From positions 1 through 38,214 of the forward strand of contig JAKSDA010000141.1 of assembly GCA_022360315.1 (NCBI GenBank): a DNA stretch of 38,214 bases, given 5' to 3'. The notes beneath the pieces are model-generated. The model did no database searches and was not told the origin of the DNA. It was given only the letters and a program-made list of their open reading frames with translations. The stretch's first letter is position 1, and each line of letters opens with the position of its first letter. The position numbers were made by a program, and so were the translations under genes. The DNA is from Pseudomonadota bacterium. Its GTDB lineage: Bacteria > Myxococcota_A > Polyangia > Haliangiales > Haliangiaceae. Positions 27,469-36,992 of this stretch are shown piece by piece.

Positions 27469-27533
27469 TCCGTTCAATACGTCGCCACGTGCTTTACAGA
27501 TCTCGGCGCTTTTGAAACACTTCGTATTATGGA

Positions 27534-28124
27534 GTGCAGCACCCGATGATCGACACCAACTTGGCGCCGGGCTTGCTGCTGGCCATGCCACAGCTGATCG
27601 ATCCCAATTTCAGTCGCGCTGTGGTTTTGATGATCGAGCACAACGACGAGGGATCGTTTGGTCTGATCGTCAATAAGCCGATCGAATTGTCGGCCCTGGA
27701 ACTGCTCGAGAGCATGGAAATCGACTGGAACGGCGATGGCGACACCCTGGTCTGGTCAGGTGGGCCGGTCAGTCCGACCAGCGGATGGATCTTGCACGAG
27801 CCAATTGACGAAATCACGGGTGAATCGGCAGCACTTGGCAGCGCTGAAACCATTCTGGTGCGGCCAGATCTGGCCCTGTCCAGTTCGCGTTCCGCCCTGA
27901 GCGAGATCGCCAAGGCCCCACCCCCGCGGACCCGGCTCTTGCTCGGGTATTCGGGCTGGGGGCCGGGCCAGCTTGCCGCCGAGATGGCCCGCGGCTCCTG
28001 GCTTCACGCCGATGCCAACCCCAAGCTCATTTTCGAGACGCCGGCCGACGAGATGTGGGATGTCGCCCTGCGTTCGCTGGGCATCGACCCGCAGACCATC
28101 GTGCAGGGCTTCGGCGTGCACTAG
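27534..28124 (+). CDS. YqgE/AlgH-family protein
   Basis: A 196-aa (192 aa from the internal ATG) soluble protein of the AlgH/UPF0301 family, whose biochemical role is unclear; one member influences alginate expression in Pseudomonas. Family blocks: [52 protein letters not shown], and [20 protein letters not shown]. The ends are as usual for the family. The GTG at 27534 and the ATG at 27546 are both possible; GGAG lies between position 27531 and 27534, 11 bp before the ATG. First gene of a rightward operon with the M48 peptidase 32 bp later and the two dynamin-like GTPases. Confidence 0.9.
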   Translation: MQHPMIDTNLAPGLLLAMPQLIDPNFSRAVVLMIEHNDEGSFGLIVNKPIELSALELLESMEIDWNGDGDTLVWSGGPVSPTSGWILHEPIDEITGESAALGSAETILVRPDLALSSSRSALSEIAKAPPPRTRLLLGYSGWGPGQLAAEMARGSWLHADANPKLIFETPADEMWDVALRSLGIDPQTIVQGFGVH

Positions 28125-28156
28125 CCGAATGCGATCGGTCCGCCGAGGACCACCTG

Positions 28157-29074
28157 ATGGCCGAGGGGGCGCTATACTCTCGTCCCATGACGCAGATCGA
28201 TTTCGATTTCGCGCGCTACATCGCCGAACGGCGCGGTCAGGTCGAGCAGCGGGCGCGCGACGGCGGCGCGTACGCATTTGCCAGTGAGCGGAAGTTTCGC
28301 CGCACCCTCGACAGCGTCCGGCCGGTCGCCATCGCCATCGAGGCCACCACCCGGCTGTGGAAAAACGTCGCCAAGACCGAGCTACTCGGCACCTCGGTGC
28401 AGGTCAACGACCAGCAGTTTCCGCGGGTTTTCCAGGCCGTGCAAAAAGTCGCAGACGCCCTGCGCATCGAGCCATCACCGGTGTATATCGCGCCCGATAC
28501 CTCGCCCGTCAAGGCACAGGCGTTCGGTACCAACGACGATGCCTATGTCGTCATCAATTCGCAGCTTCTGGAATACATCGACGATCGCGAACTGCTGGCG
28601 CTGCTCGGCCACGAATTCGGCCATGTTCAGAACAATCACGTCCTCTACGCAACTGCGTTGCACTACCTGACCACCTCGGCGGCCATGTTCGTGCGCTGGG
28701 TGGTCCAGCCGGCCATCATGACCCTGCAAGTGTGGTCCCGCCGGGCCGAGATCACCTGCGATCGGGCCGCTCTCCTGGCCACCAGACAACTCGACGCCAC
28801 CCTGTCCGCGCTGGTCAAGATCGCCCTCGGCCTGGACGGCAAAGACCAGGTCAATATCGCCGATTATCTCGACAACCTGCCCGATACCCGCAGGGGAATG
28901 GGCCGCTACGCCGAGCTTTTTCGCACCCAACCGTATTTGCCCAAACGCGTCCAAGCACTGCGTCGATTCGCCGAATCGGCCTTTTACCTCAATGTCCTGG
29001 GCGAGCCCGCCGAGGACGCGCCATCGTCTGACCAGGTCGACGCCGAAGTCGCCGATCTCCTGAGCGTGTTTTGA
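28157..29074 (+). CDS. M48-family metallopeptidase
   Basis: A 305-aa zinc endopeptidase. The zinc motif is HEFGH (His152, Glu153, His156) in LLGHEFGHVQNNH, with the third ligand Glu198 in RRAEITCDRAALL. Between them lies a hydrophobic stretch (about 165-190), so it is probably membrane-associated. M48 proteins such as HtpX and BepA work in envelope quality control. The start is the ATG at 28157, with GAGGACC upstream. A second in-frame ATG lies at 28187, 9 bp after a TATACT box (28173-28178), so a leaderless form is possible. The stop codon TGA shares one base with the ATG of the next gene, the first dynamin-like GTPase, indicating translational coupling. Confidence 0.88.
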   Translation: MAEGALYSRPMTQIDFDFARYIAERRGQVEQRARDGGAYAFASERKFRRTLDSVRPVAIAIEATTRLWKNVAKTELLGTSVQVNDQQFPRVFQAVQKVADALRIEPSPVYIAPDTSPVKAQAFGTNDDAYVVINSQLLEYIDDRELLALLGHEFGHVQNNHVLYATALHYLTTSAAMFVRWVVQPAIMTLQVWSRRAEITCDRAALLATRQLDATLSALVKIALGLDGKDQVNIADYLDNLPDTRRGMGRYAELFRTQPYLPKRVQALRRFAESAFYLNVLGEPAEDAPSSDQVDAEVADLLSVF

Positions 29075-30969
29075 TGACTACATCACAATTGCTCGAACAT
29101 CACCGCGAAACCAAGAGGGCGATCATCGGCCGGCTGGAGCAGCTGGCCGAGGTATCCGAATCGGTCGGTATGCTGACCCTGGCCCGGGGAATTCGCACCA
29201 CGCGTATCCCCAAACTGGACAAGGAGCACTTTCATCTCGTGGTGCTCGGCGAGTTCAACCACGGCAAATCCACGTTCGTCAACGCCCTGCTCGGCGCTGA
29301 TGTGTTGCCGACCGGGATCACGCCGACCACGGCGGTGATCAACCACGTGGTGTGGTCGGACGGGGTTCGCGCCCACGCGGTGCTGATCAGTGGGGAGGAG
29401 GTGACGCTGTCGGCGGATGCGCTGGACGATTGGGTCACGGTGGCCGGGCCGCGGAGCGGCGAGGTGGCCTACGTCGAGGTCGGCTACCCCTCGGACCTTC
29501 TGCGCGAGAACATCACCCTGGTCGATACCCCGGGGGTCAACGACATCAACGAGGCTCGCGCCGAGATCACCTATGGTTATGTGCCGCGGGCCGATGCGGT
29601 GATCTTCTTGCTCGACGCCCAGCAGGCGCTCAAGGATTCCGAGCGGGAATTTCTGTCCAGTCACGTGCTCGAGGGATCGCGCGACCGCCTGATCTTTGTG
29701 CTCGGCAAGGTCGACGTACTCAATCAGACCGAGCGCGACGCGGTCCTCGACTACGTGCGGGGTGGACTGGCCAAGTTGATCGACCAGCCGGCGGTGTTTC
29801 CGCTGTCGGCGCGCGACTGGCTGGTGGGCGACCGAGAGCAGAGCGGCATGCCCGAGTTGCTCGACTATCTCGAGCGTTTTCTCGACACCGATCGAGCGCA
29901 GATTCTGCTCGACAATGCCGCGGCTGACGCGGTTCGCACGGCTGCGTATCTCGAGCAAAATCTCGGCGTCAAGTTATACGCGTTCGACCTCGATCTGGCC
30001 GAGCTGGAAGCGCGCATCAAGTCGGTCCGACAGCAGCTCGACGCATCCAAGAAAACGCTCGATCAGCTGCACACCAAGATCCAGGCCAAGTCAGAGGCGA
30101 TCAAGGAGCAGATGCGTCTGGATCTGGACGAGTTTGCCCGGGCATTCATCAAGGTTCTGCCCGATCAGATCGACTCGGTCGATGCCGACGACGTCAAGAC
30201 CCATTTGCCCGGATTCATCGAGGCCAAGTTTCGCGAGTTTGCCGAGCTAGAGGGCCACAAGCTGGCCGGGTTGCTGGAAGGGTTAGCCGAAGAAGTCATC
30301 GCCGTGACCAACGAAAACGTCGCGGCGGCCTCTGCAGCGCTGGCCAATCGCATCGGGCCGTCCGAGACCCAGGTCCAGATCGACGTGGACAGTTTCAAAT
30401 ACGATGTGAGCGTCTACGCGCTGGGGGCGATCGGCACTGCCGTTCTGTTTGTCAATGTCGTGGCCGGCGGGCTGCTCACTCTGGCTGCACCGGTTTTGGC
30501 CGTGCTGCTCAAGTCCAAGGTGGCGGGCGATATTCGCGAACAGGCCAAGGAGCGGGTACCCGAGACCGTGCAAAAAGCTGCCGACGCCATGCAGCCGCAC
30601 TTTGTCACCTGCGTCGATGATTTCGCCACCCGGCTGCGCGACTTTGTCATTGCCGCGGGCAACACGCTGTACAAGGGCATCAGCGAAATCCTCGATCGGA
30701 CCATCGCCGAGCGACGCGAGCGGGGCGGGGCGATCGAGCCGCTGCGCGCCGAGACCTCCGACCGCATCAAGATGGTGATCGCGGCCAAAAATGCCCTCAC
30801 TCAGCTCCGCGAGGCTCTTTGGCAGTCACAGGCAGCCATGGACGGCGACAACCAGGGCGACGGCGCAAACGACGGCTTTTCGAACGGCGCCGGCCGCCGG
30901 CCGGACAATGCCAGCGCCTCGTCGGGCAACGGGACGCCCGGGGACGGGTCGGCTGGCGGGGCTGAATAG
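29074..30969 (+). CDS. Dynamin-like GTPase with membrane hairpin (BDLP, first of pair)
   Basis: A 631-aa bacterial dynamin-like protein. G1 GEFNHGKST is at residues 59-67, with the G2 threonine in PTGITPTTAV, and G3 DTPGV is at 151-155. G4 reads LGKVD (G211-K-V-D214) instead of NKxD, so the guanine-contacting Asn is a Gly. After the GTPase, long coiled-coil helices (about 300-440: LAELEARIKSVRQQL, TLDQLHTKIQAKSEAIKEQM) and a hydrophobic hairpin (about 449-478, GTAVLFVNVVAGGLLTLAAP) fit the membrane-inserting paddle of BDLPs. The C-terminal ~60 residues are Gly/Asn/Ser-rich and disordered. The ATG overlaps the M48 stop by one base; the second GTPase starts 2 bp after its stop. Confidence 0.9.
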   Translation: MTTSQLLEHHRETKRAIIGRLEQLAEVSESVGMLTLARGIRTTRIPKLDKEHFHLVVLGEFNHGKSTFVNALLGADVLPTGITPTTAVINHVVWSDGVRAHAVLISGEEVTLSADALDDWVTVAGPRSGEVAYVEVGYPSDLLRENITLVDTPGVNDINEARAEITYGYVPRADAVIFLLDAQQALKDSEREFLSSHVLEGSRDRLIFVLGKVDVLNQTERDAVLDYVRGGLAKLIDQPAVFPLSARDWLVGDREQSGMPELLDYLERFLDTDRAQILLDNAAADAVRTAAYLEQNLGVKLYAFDLDLAELEARIKSVRQQLDASKKTLDQLHTKIQAKSEAIKEQMRLDLDEFARAFIKVLPDQIDSVDADDVKTHLPGFIEAKFREFAELEGHKLAGLLEGLAEEVIAVTNENVAAASAALANRIGPSETQVQIDVDSFKYDVSVYALGAIGTAVLFVNVVAGGLLTLAAPVLAVLLKSKVAGDIREQAKERVPETVQKAADAMQPHFVTCVDDFATRLRDFVIAAGNTLYKGISEILDRTIAERRERGGAIEPLRAETSDRIKMVIAAKNALTQLREALWQSQAAMDGDNQGDGANDGFSNGAGRRPDNASASSGNGTPGDGSAGGAE

Positions 30970-30971
30970 CG

Positions 30972-33900
30972 GTGTCGCTGTGGTCGCGCATCGAGCGCCG
31001 GCTGAGTGATCTCGCCGATGAGCTCATTCCCGACGAATTTCACCAGCAAGTGCTCAGCGCGCGCGATCTCATCGATGAGGGACATCCAGCCGAGGCCGCC
31101 GAGTTGCTCGAAGCCATGCTCGGCGAGCGACCCGATCACGCCGGTGCGCTGTCGTTGCTCGGCGCGGCGCGGCTCGAGCTGGGCGAGGCCGAGGCCGCTT
31201 TTCGCGCCTTTGGTCGGTCTCTCGATCAGCGCGACGACGTGCCCGAAACCTGGCTGGGCATGGGCGAGGCCCGGCTCGCCCTGGCCGATGCAGACGGCGC
31301 AGTACAGGCCTTTCGCGCCGCCGTGAAATGGGCCGGTGGCGAGCGCAGTATTCTGGCCGCCGGCTATCGCGGCTTGGGCATCTCCTACCGCGCGGTTGGC
31401 GATCTCGACAAGGCGATCCGCGAGTTGCGCAAGGCCGTGGCCGAGAATGTCGGCGATCCAATCGCGCGTGCAGCGCTGGGTGAGGCTCTGCTCTCCGATC
31501 AGCGAATCTCGGCCGACGAGGCGCGCCGACATCTCGACCTGGCAGTGGAAACCGGCCAGGCGCCGTCGCTGGCCTATCTGGCGCTCGGCCGTATCGCCCT
31601 CGGTGAGGGCGATGGAGAGCGCGCGCGCGAGCACTTTGCCCGTGCCCTGGAACTGGCCAATGAAGAGAGCGGCAGTGCGGGCGAGAGCGGCCCGGGCAAC
31701 CCGGCGAGCCATGCCAAGCGGAATTCTGACCGAGCGGCCGGCGATTCGAGCGGCGGAGGTTTCGATCATGCCGGTCAGGCGCTGGTCGGCCTGGGCGACG
31801 CAGCCATGCTGCTCGGCGACCCACAGGCTGCCCATGGCGAATACCTGCGCGCGCTGCAGTCCGACAGCCGCAGTGCCGCGATACACGCCCGCATCGGCGA
31901 TGTTCACCGCACGGTGTGCAATGCCGACGCCGCGCTGCAGAGTTACGAGCGATCCCTGACCATGGCGCGCGATGCCGAGGTCTTGCGGCGCGCTCTGGAC
32001 ACCGCACTCGAAGCTGGCAAAACCGCCACTGCAGTTCGTCTGGCCAATGATCTTCTGATCCTCGATCCGGGCGATACCCGGGCCATCGTGGCGCGCGGCG
32101 TCGCCCTGGCGCGGGATGGCCAGCGCGACGCAGCCCGGGCCACATTTCACGCTGCCCTGGCCCAGCGCGACGATGTCGAGGCTCATCTGGCCCTGGGCCG
32201 GCTCGAGCTCGAGGACGATCCCGGACGCGCTGCCGGCGCGCGTGCGGCGATCCAGGCCCTGACTGCATTGCGGGTCACCCCGTCGAGCGAGCGGGCCCGG
32301 CAATTGCTCGCCGAGGCGCGCGCCCGCGAATTTGGCGAAATGGCCGAATCGAGGCCGGGCAGCAATGGCGGCGGCGATGTCAACGGGCCCGGCCAAGACA
32401 GTGCCCTGCCCAGCGATGCGAGCCATTTGTATCGAATCGCCGAGACATTGCGCCGTGTCGCGGTGACCCGGCCCGAACTCGGCGAACTCGCCGGCGAGGC
32501 CGCGCAAGCTGCAGCTGACTTCGACCAGCCTCTCCTCGTGACAGTGATGGGGGAGTTTTCCAGCGGCAAGTCCACATTTGTCAACGCGTTCATCGGTGCA
32601 GATGTGGCGCCGACCGGAATCACGCCGACCACCGCGACCATCAACGTGGTCAAATACGGGCGCGAACGGGGCGGTCGCATCGTCTATCGCGACGGTCGCA
32701 TCGAGACGGTTGACTGGGATGATCTATTCTCGGTGCTGCGCGCGCTTCCAGCCGAGCGGGTTCGCCACATCGAGGTCGTCGAGATCCTGTTGCCGCTGGC
32801 TCAGCTCGAGCGGGTCAATATCGTGGATACGCCGGGTCTCAACTCGATCTTGCCCGAACACGAGGAAGTCGCGCGCGGGTTCATTGCCCGGGCCGATGCG
32901 GTGATCTGGCTGTTTACTGCCAGCCAGGCCGGCAAGGCCAGCGAGCGCAAAGCCCTGGCCAATATTCGAGACCAGGGCAAGCGGGTACTCGGCGTGCTCA
33001 ACAAGATGGACCAGCTGGTCCCGTCCGACCTCACCCAGCTAGTCGACTACGTGAGGGATCAACTCGGCGATATCGTCGAAGTGGTGGTACCGCTATCGGC
33101 CCGCCTGGCCCTGGTGAGCAAGGACGCGAGGCCCGGCGATGAGCGCCCGGAAGAACCGCCGGGCGAGGGGTCAGACGGCAACTGGCCCAGTCTCCACGCC
33201 GCTCTGGAAGAGCGCTTTTTCGCCCAGGCGCGCGAGCTCAAGCGCGCCGCCCTGGATCGCAAGCTGGCCGGGGTCATCGCGCGAGCCCGGGCCATCGCGA
33301 GTGCCCAGCGCGACCACGCAGTCAAAACTGCGGCGGCATTGCGCGGCGACGCCGAACAGATTTTGCACGCCAGCTTCGAATTTATCGACGAGGTGGTGTT
33401 GACAGCGCGTCGCGCGCTCACCGACGCCGCCGAACAGCTTCACCACCGCGCGGCGCGAGAAGTGCTCGATCTGGTCAGGCCCCGGCAGCTGCCATTTGGT
33501 TCGCACAGTGCTGCGCCAGCCGATCGCGACTACCTGGTCTCACTGCTCGAAAGCGGCTACGAGGCCGCCCTCGAGAGCAGTCGCCGGGATGTGATCGCGG
33601 CGTTGCGCAAGCACAGTCACGCCGCCTTGCTGTCCATTGCACAGGCCGCCGACGCGGTGGGAAATCAGGCAGTGAGCGACGTGACCCGAACCGCCGAAGA
33701 CGCATTGCGACTCATCGAGGCCCAGGTCTTCGACCGAACCTTTGCCTATTTACGCGGCTATTTGCGCGGCGGTTACATCGCCGATTTTTTCTACCGCGAC
33801 CTGCCCAAGCTCGAACTGGCCGAGGAACCGGCGTACCAGGCACTCATTCGCAACGCACCCGACCTCGATGGAGAGATCGCGGTTCGCCTGGCCGCGGCGG

Positions 33901-34052
33901 GCACACAGGTGCTGCAATCCCTGGCCGCACGCCTCGAGCACTGGGCCGGGGTGGCCCATATTGCCGCTCACGACATCGACGTCGGCATTGGCCGCGCCCT
34001 TGAAAGCCTCGATGCTCAACGCCTCGCAGCGATCAGGTTGGACGCGATGTAA
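30972..34052 (+). CDS. TPR-dynamin-like GTPase fusion (second of pair)
   Basis: A 1026-aa protein. Residues about 30-480 are degenerate TPRs with pairs such as RDLIDEGHPAEAAELLEAML, SLLGAARLELGEAEAAFRAF and ALVGLGDAAMLLGDPQAAHG. The GTPase follows: G1 GEFSSGKST at 527-535, G2 in PTGITPTTAT, G3 DTPGL at 619-623, canonical G4 NKMD at 677-680. Helical stalk segments fill the rest, ending in amphipathic helices with no clear membrane hairpin. Start is GTG at 30972, two bases after the stop of the first GTPase, with only a weak GGGG before it. The TPR region presumably recruits a partner, and the membrane contact may be supplied by the first GTPase, as in two-component bacterial dynamins. No gene follows on the same operon for 300 bp. 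Confidence 0.9.
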   Translation: MSLWSRIERRLSDLADELIPDEFHQQVLSARDLIDEGHPAEAAELLEAMLGERPDHAGALSLLGAARLELGEAEAAFRAFGRSLDQRDDVPETWLGMGEARLALADADGAVQAFRAAVKWAGGERSILAAGYRGLGISYRAVGDLDKAIRELRKAVAENVGDPIARAALGEALLSDQRISADEARRHLDLAVETGQAPSLAYLALGRIALGEGDGERAREHFARALELANEESGSAGESGPGNPASHAKRNSDRAAGDSSGGGFDHAGQALVGLGDAAMLLGDPQAAHGEYLRALQSDSRSAAIHARIGDVHRTVCNADAALQSYERSLTMARDAEVLRRALDTALEAGKTATAVRLANDLLILDPGDTRAIVARGVALARDGQRDAARATFHAALAQRDDVEAHLALGRLELEDDPGRAAGARAAIQALTALRVTPSSERARQLLAEARAREFGEMAESRPGSNGGGDVNGPGQDSALPSDASHLYRIAETLRRVAVTRPELGELAGEAAQAAADFDQPLLVTVMGEFSSGKSTFVNAFIGADVAPTGITPTTATINVVKYGRERGGRIVYRDGRIETVDWDDLFSVLRALPAERVRHIEVVEILLPLAQLERVNIVDTPGLNSILPEHEEVARGFIARADAVIWLFTASQAGKASERKALANIRDQGKRVLGVLNKMDQLVPSDLTQLVDYVRDQLGDIVEVVVPLSARLALVSKDARPGDERPEEPPGEGSDGNWPSLHAALEERFFAQARELKRAALDRKLAGVIARARAIASAQRDHAVKTAAALRGDAEQILHASFEFIDEVVLTARRALTDAAEQLHHRAAREVLDLVRPRQLPFGSHSAAPADRDYLVSLLESGYEAALESSRRDVIAALRKHSHAALLSIAQAADAVGNQAVSDVTRTAEDALRLIEAQVFDRTFAYLRGYLRGGYIADFFYRDLPKLELAEEPAYQALIRNAPDLDGEIAVRLAAAGTQVLQSLAARLEHWAGVAHIAAHDIDVGIGRALESLDAQRLAAIRLDAM

Positions 34053-34364
34053 TCTGAAAGGGCGCGACTCAACCACAACGAATATATTTCTATTCGTGAC
34101 GGCAAACTCATCGACTCGCGTCCGCCCCATAATGAGACATGCGTTTGCGCACACCACCGACATCAATTGCACCAACAGTGATATGCTTGATATCGTTGGA
34201 TTGCAGGGGGTAACAATATGTTCTGCACATCATCGTTGCTGGATGAAGCGTTGATGCAGAATCACTTGCTGGTATCGATTGTGGTTTGCAACACCGGTAT
34301 TGCCGGACGATCGGTGCAATAGCGATGCTATGGTACAAACATGCCGCCGCGAAAGAGGAAATTC
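34053..34364. other. Intergenic region, no gene seen
   Basis: 312 bp between the TPR-dynamin gene and the TonB receptor. No coding frame is supported. Near the right end TGCTATGGT (34327-34334) resembles an extended -10 box, about 30 bp before the receptor start, but no matching -35 was found at standard spacing. Confidence 0.4.
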
Positions 34365-36761
34365 ATGCGCTGGACCCGTCTCTGGCCAGTAGGCATCATC
34401 GCGTTATATCTACTCTCCCTTTCCACCGCCAATGCACAGAGTGGCCAGGAAATTGGTGGGGTGATCCAGGGAAAGGTGTTCGAGCCGGAAAGCGAGCGCC
34501 CGGTTGCAGCAGCCACGGTGGTCATTGCAGGTGCGGGTCTATCGGCGACCAGCGACGCCAGTGGGGTCTATCGGATAGAGGGCATCCCGCCCGGCCAATA
34601 CCGAGTTATCGTGGTTGGCTACGCGACTCTCGAACCTACCACCACGTCGGTAGAGGCGGGCCAGATCATCACGTTGAACCTGCCGGTATCAGACTCGGCC
34701 GGAGCCGGGGAGGTCATTGTGGTCACCGGGACCAGGGTGGCCGAAAAAGTCCTCGATGCACCGGTTTCGGTCCATGCACTGCATGACCGGGAAATCGCCC
34801 GCATCGGTGGCGGGTCTTTTCTTTCGGCCGCTGCCGAACTACCCGGTGTGCACTTCAACAGTGTGGGGCTGCTCAACCCACAGGTGTCGGCGCGCGGTTT
34901 TCACGAGCACACCCACACCCGCATGCTGTGGCTGATCGACGGCCGGCTGGCGCAAAACGTGGTCGGTTTTCCCGCTGCGAATCTGTTGCCCACCACATCC
35001 CTGGATGTAAAGAGTGTCGAAGTGGTGGTTGGTCCCAGCTCGGCGCTGTATGGGCCCAACGCTCATACCGGTGTGCTCAACGTCCGCACCAAGACACCGT
35101 GGGACGAGTCCGGGGCATCGCTCAGTGTGCGCGGCGGAACGCAGAGCCTGCTGGATGGCACAGCCCGGCTCGCCGGCACTGTGCGAGATAGATTGGGCTG
35201 GAAGATCAATGCCCAATACCTGCGCGGCAATGACTTCGAGCCCGACCGGGACCACCCGGCCTATCGCTATGGCACGTCGATCGCCGAGAACGATCTTATC
35301 GGGGACTATCGCGTGCGCATGGCCAAGGGCGAGGGCAGTCTCTATTACCGGCTGGGAGATTGGTCCGCAACAGCGAGCTACGGCATTTCTCATCTGGAAG
35401 ACTTTGGAGTATCGAGCTTTGCCCGCGTCGGTCAGGAGCAGACATGGCAATTTGGCTCCGTGCAGCTGACCCATCCCCATTGGTACGCACAGGTATCCCG
35501 CATCTCGTACGAGGGCAAAGCGTTCGATTTTCGCCGACTGGCGGCTATCGCCGAAGAGCGGGTACAGAACGGCGAGCCGATCACCGAGAGCGACCTGGCA
35601 CCGATTCGGGAAGACCTGACGTCCACCGTACCGGCCCTCGAAATGCTCGATTCCGAAGTGCAATACCGCAATGAAGTGGGCGGTGTGAAAGCGATCTCGG
35701 GCGTCCAGGTGCGCCGCCACGACGGCGGCGACAATCCCTTTCAATTCGATCCCAAAAACGGCGAGCTCGAGCCGCGGACCGAACTGGGTGGTTATTTGCA
35801 ACTCGACTACCAGCCCTGGCCAGATCACATCCGGCTGGTAGGAGCGGCGCGAATCGATAACCACTCGGACTATTCGACACAGATAAGCCCCAAGGTGGCT
35901 GCAGTCTATTCGCCTACCCCGGCACACAAGCTGCGTGTCGGTTACAGCCGCGCCTTCAAGAGCCCGACTCTGGGACAGAACTACCTATTCGCGTTGGACA
36001 CTCTGATCGGAAACCGCTACGGATGGTCCATTCGGGATGGCGACGGAAATATCCTTTTCGACATTCCACCTTTGCGCCCCGAAGAAGTTCATTCTGTCGA
36101 GCTGGGTTACAAGGGTAAGGTCAGTAACGCAGTCTTCCTCGATGTGCTGTTTTATAACTCCTGGTACGAGGATTTCATCAGCCCGCTGTCTCAGGTCGCC
36201 GATCCGATGAATGGAACCTTCGCGTACGACTCGGACGGAATGCTACTCAACGGAGATGATCCGGCACTGGCCGGTCGATTATCCACGTACGTGAATTTTG
36301 GCCGGGCAACGGTAGGGGGAACTGACATTGGAGTGAATATCTATCCAACCGATTACATAACCGTGTCGACCGCGGTGTCGTGGATTTCCATGGCCGATTT
36401 TTCTCGCGGCGATCTGGGAGTCGATCTCCACCTCAATGTCCCCGAGCTGAAGCTAATGGGCAGTGTGATGGTGCAAGACCTGGGAATCGATAATTATTTT
36501 GTCCGCATGAGCGGTCGTTATCGATCTGCATACGAGTTTGAGTCAGGTTATTGGAGCAGCGAGCAATTCTACGACGACGGTAAATTGCCGGGCCGTTTTG
36601 TCGCCGACCTCGCCGTGGGATATCGCCTTCCCGGGTACGGGCTCACCATGCAGGGGTATGTTTTGAATATATTCGATAATTCCGAGCTCGATGTACTCGG
36701 TGCAGCGGTCGCCAAGCGATTTACCTATGTACAGGTGAGCTATAGGTATCGAGGTCTGTGA
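34365..36761 (+). CDS. TonB-dependent outer-membrane receptor
   Basis: A 798-aa outer-membrane receptor. The ATG at 34365 has AAAGAGGAAA 4 bp upstream; an ATG 24 bp earlier lacks a ribosome-binding site. The signal peptide runs to about residue 24 (WPVGIIALYLLSLSTANAQS). Next is a CarboxypepD-regulatory-like beta domain (about 30-115: IQGKVFEPESERPVAAATVV ... GVYRIEGIPPGQYRV), a TonB-box-like EVIVVTGTR, then a plug (LDAPVSVHALHDREI to VEVVVGPSSALYGPNAHTGV) and a beta-barrel from about residue 235 to the end (YVQVSYRYRGL). The substrate cannot be inferred; the plug-RG motif VSARGFHEHTHTRML contains a histidine cluster. No exbBD or tonB genes are nearby. Confidence 0.93.
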   Translation: MRWTRLWPVGIIALYLLSLSTANAQSGQEIGGVIQGKVFEPESERPVAAATVVIAGAGLSATSDASGVYRIEGIPPGQYRVIVVGYATLEPTTTSVEAGQIITLNLPVSDSAGAGEVIVVTGTRVAEKVLDAPVSVHALHDREIARIGGGSFLSAAAELPGVHFNSVGLLNPQVSARGFHEHTHTRMLWLIDGRLAQNVVGFPAANLLPTTSLDVKSVEVVVGPSSALYGPNAHTGVLNVRTKTPWDESGASLSVRGGTQSLLDGTARLAGTVRDRLGWKINAQYLRGNDFEPDRDHPAYRYGTSIAENDLIGDYRVRMAKGEGSLYYRLGDWSATASYGISHLEDFGVSSFARVGQEQTWQFGSVQLTHPHWYAQVSRISYEGKAFDFRRLAAIAEERVQNGEPITESDLAPIREDLTSTVPALEMLDSEVQYRNEVGGVKAISGVQVRRHDGGDNPFQFDPKNGELEPRTELGGYLQLDYQPWPDHIRLVGAARIDNHSDYSTQISPKVAAVYSPTPAHKLRVGYSRAFKSPTLGQNYLFALDTLIGNRYGWSIRDGDGNILFDIPPLRPEEVHSVELGYKGKVSNAVFLDVLFYNSWYEDFISPLSQVADPMNGTFAYDSDGMLLNGDDPALAGRLSTYVNFGRATVGGTDIGVNIYPTDYITVSTAVSWISMADFSRGDLGVDLHLNVPELKLMGSVMVQDLGIDNYFVRMSGRYRSAYEFESGYWSSEQFYDDGKLPGRFVADLAVGYRLPGYGLTMQGYVLNIFDNSELDVLGAAVAKRFTYVQVSYRYRGL

Positions 36762-36992
36762 TGGGCATTGTGTCAGCAAATTGCCACATCGGGGACATGG
36801 TATATGGTGTCGGCCCTGACCGGAGTGCCGGAGCGCAGCCGCGCCAGAGTTCGATCGGGTCGCGCCGACTACGCCGATGTTGGCGTTGGGCGCGGCGGCA
36901 GGACTTGGGCGGACGGCTTTGCCCGACAATGGCCGCGTGGTTTGGCGTTTTCCCGAACGCTGCCAGTGATACCTACGGTAAGCTGAGCTGAC

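Larger units (their letters stand above)
27088..27533. other. Intergenic region with two dispersed repeats
   Basis: About 445 bp with no gene, occupied in large part by repeat copies D (27115-27177) and E (27407-27468). The right end (27509-27533) is the likely promoter/leader of algH. Confidence 0.5.

Noticed and set aside
28173..28189. Leaderless start of the M48 gene from TATACT
   Set aside because: TATACT lies 9 bp before an in-frame ATG, but no -35 box is seen and an upstream ATG has a ribosome-binding site; mentioned only as an alternative.
31069..32268. 399-codon minus-strand Arg/Pro-rich frame
   Set aside because: Another frame of the same TPR-dynamin gene, with the low-complexity composition of a shadow.
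30801..32507. 568-codon minus-strand open frame
   Set aside because: Antisense of the TPR region of the second dynamin-like gene; repetitive composition mirrors the TPR, no recognisable domain or start signal.
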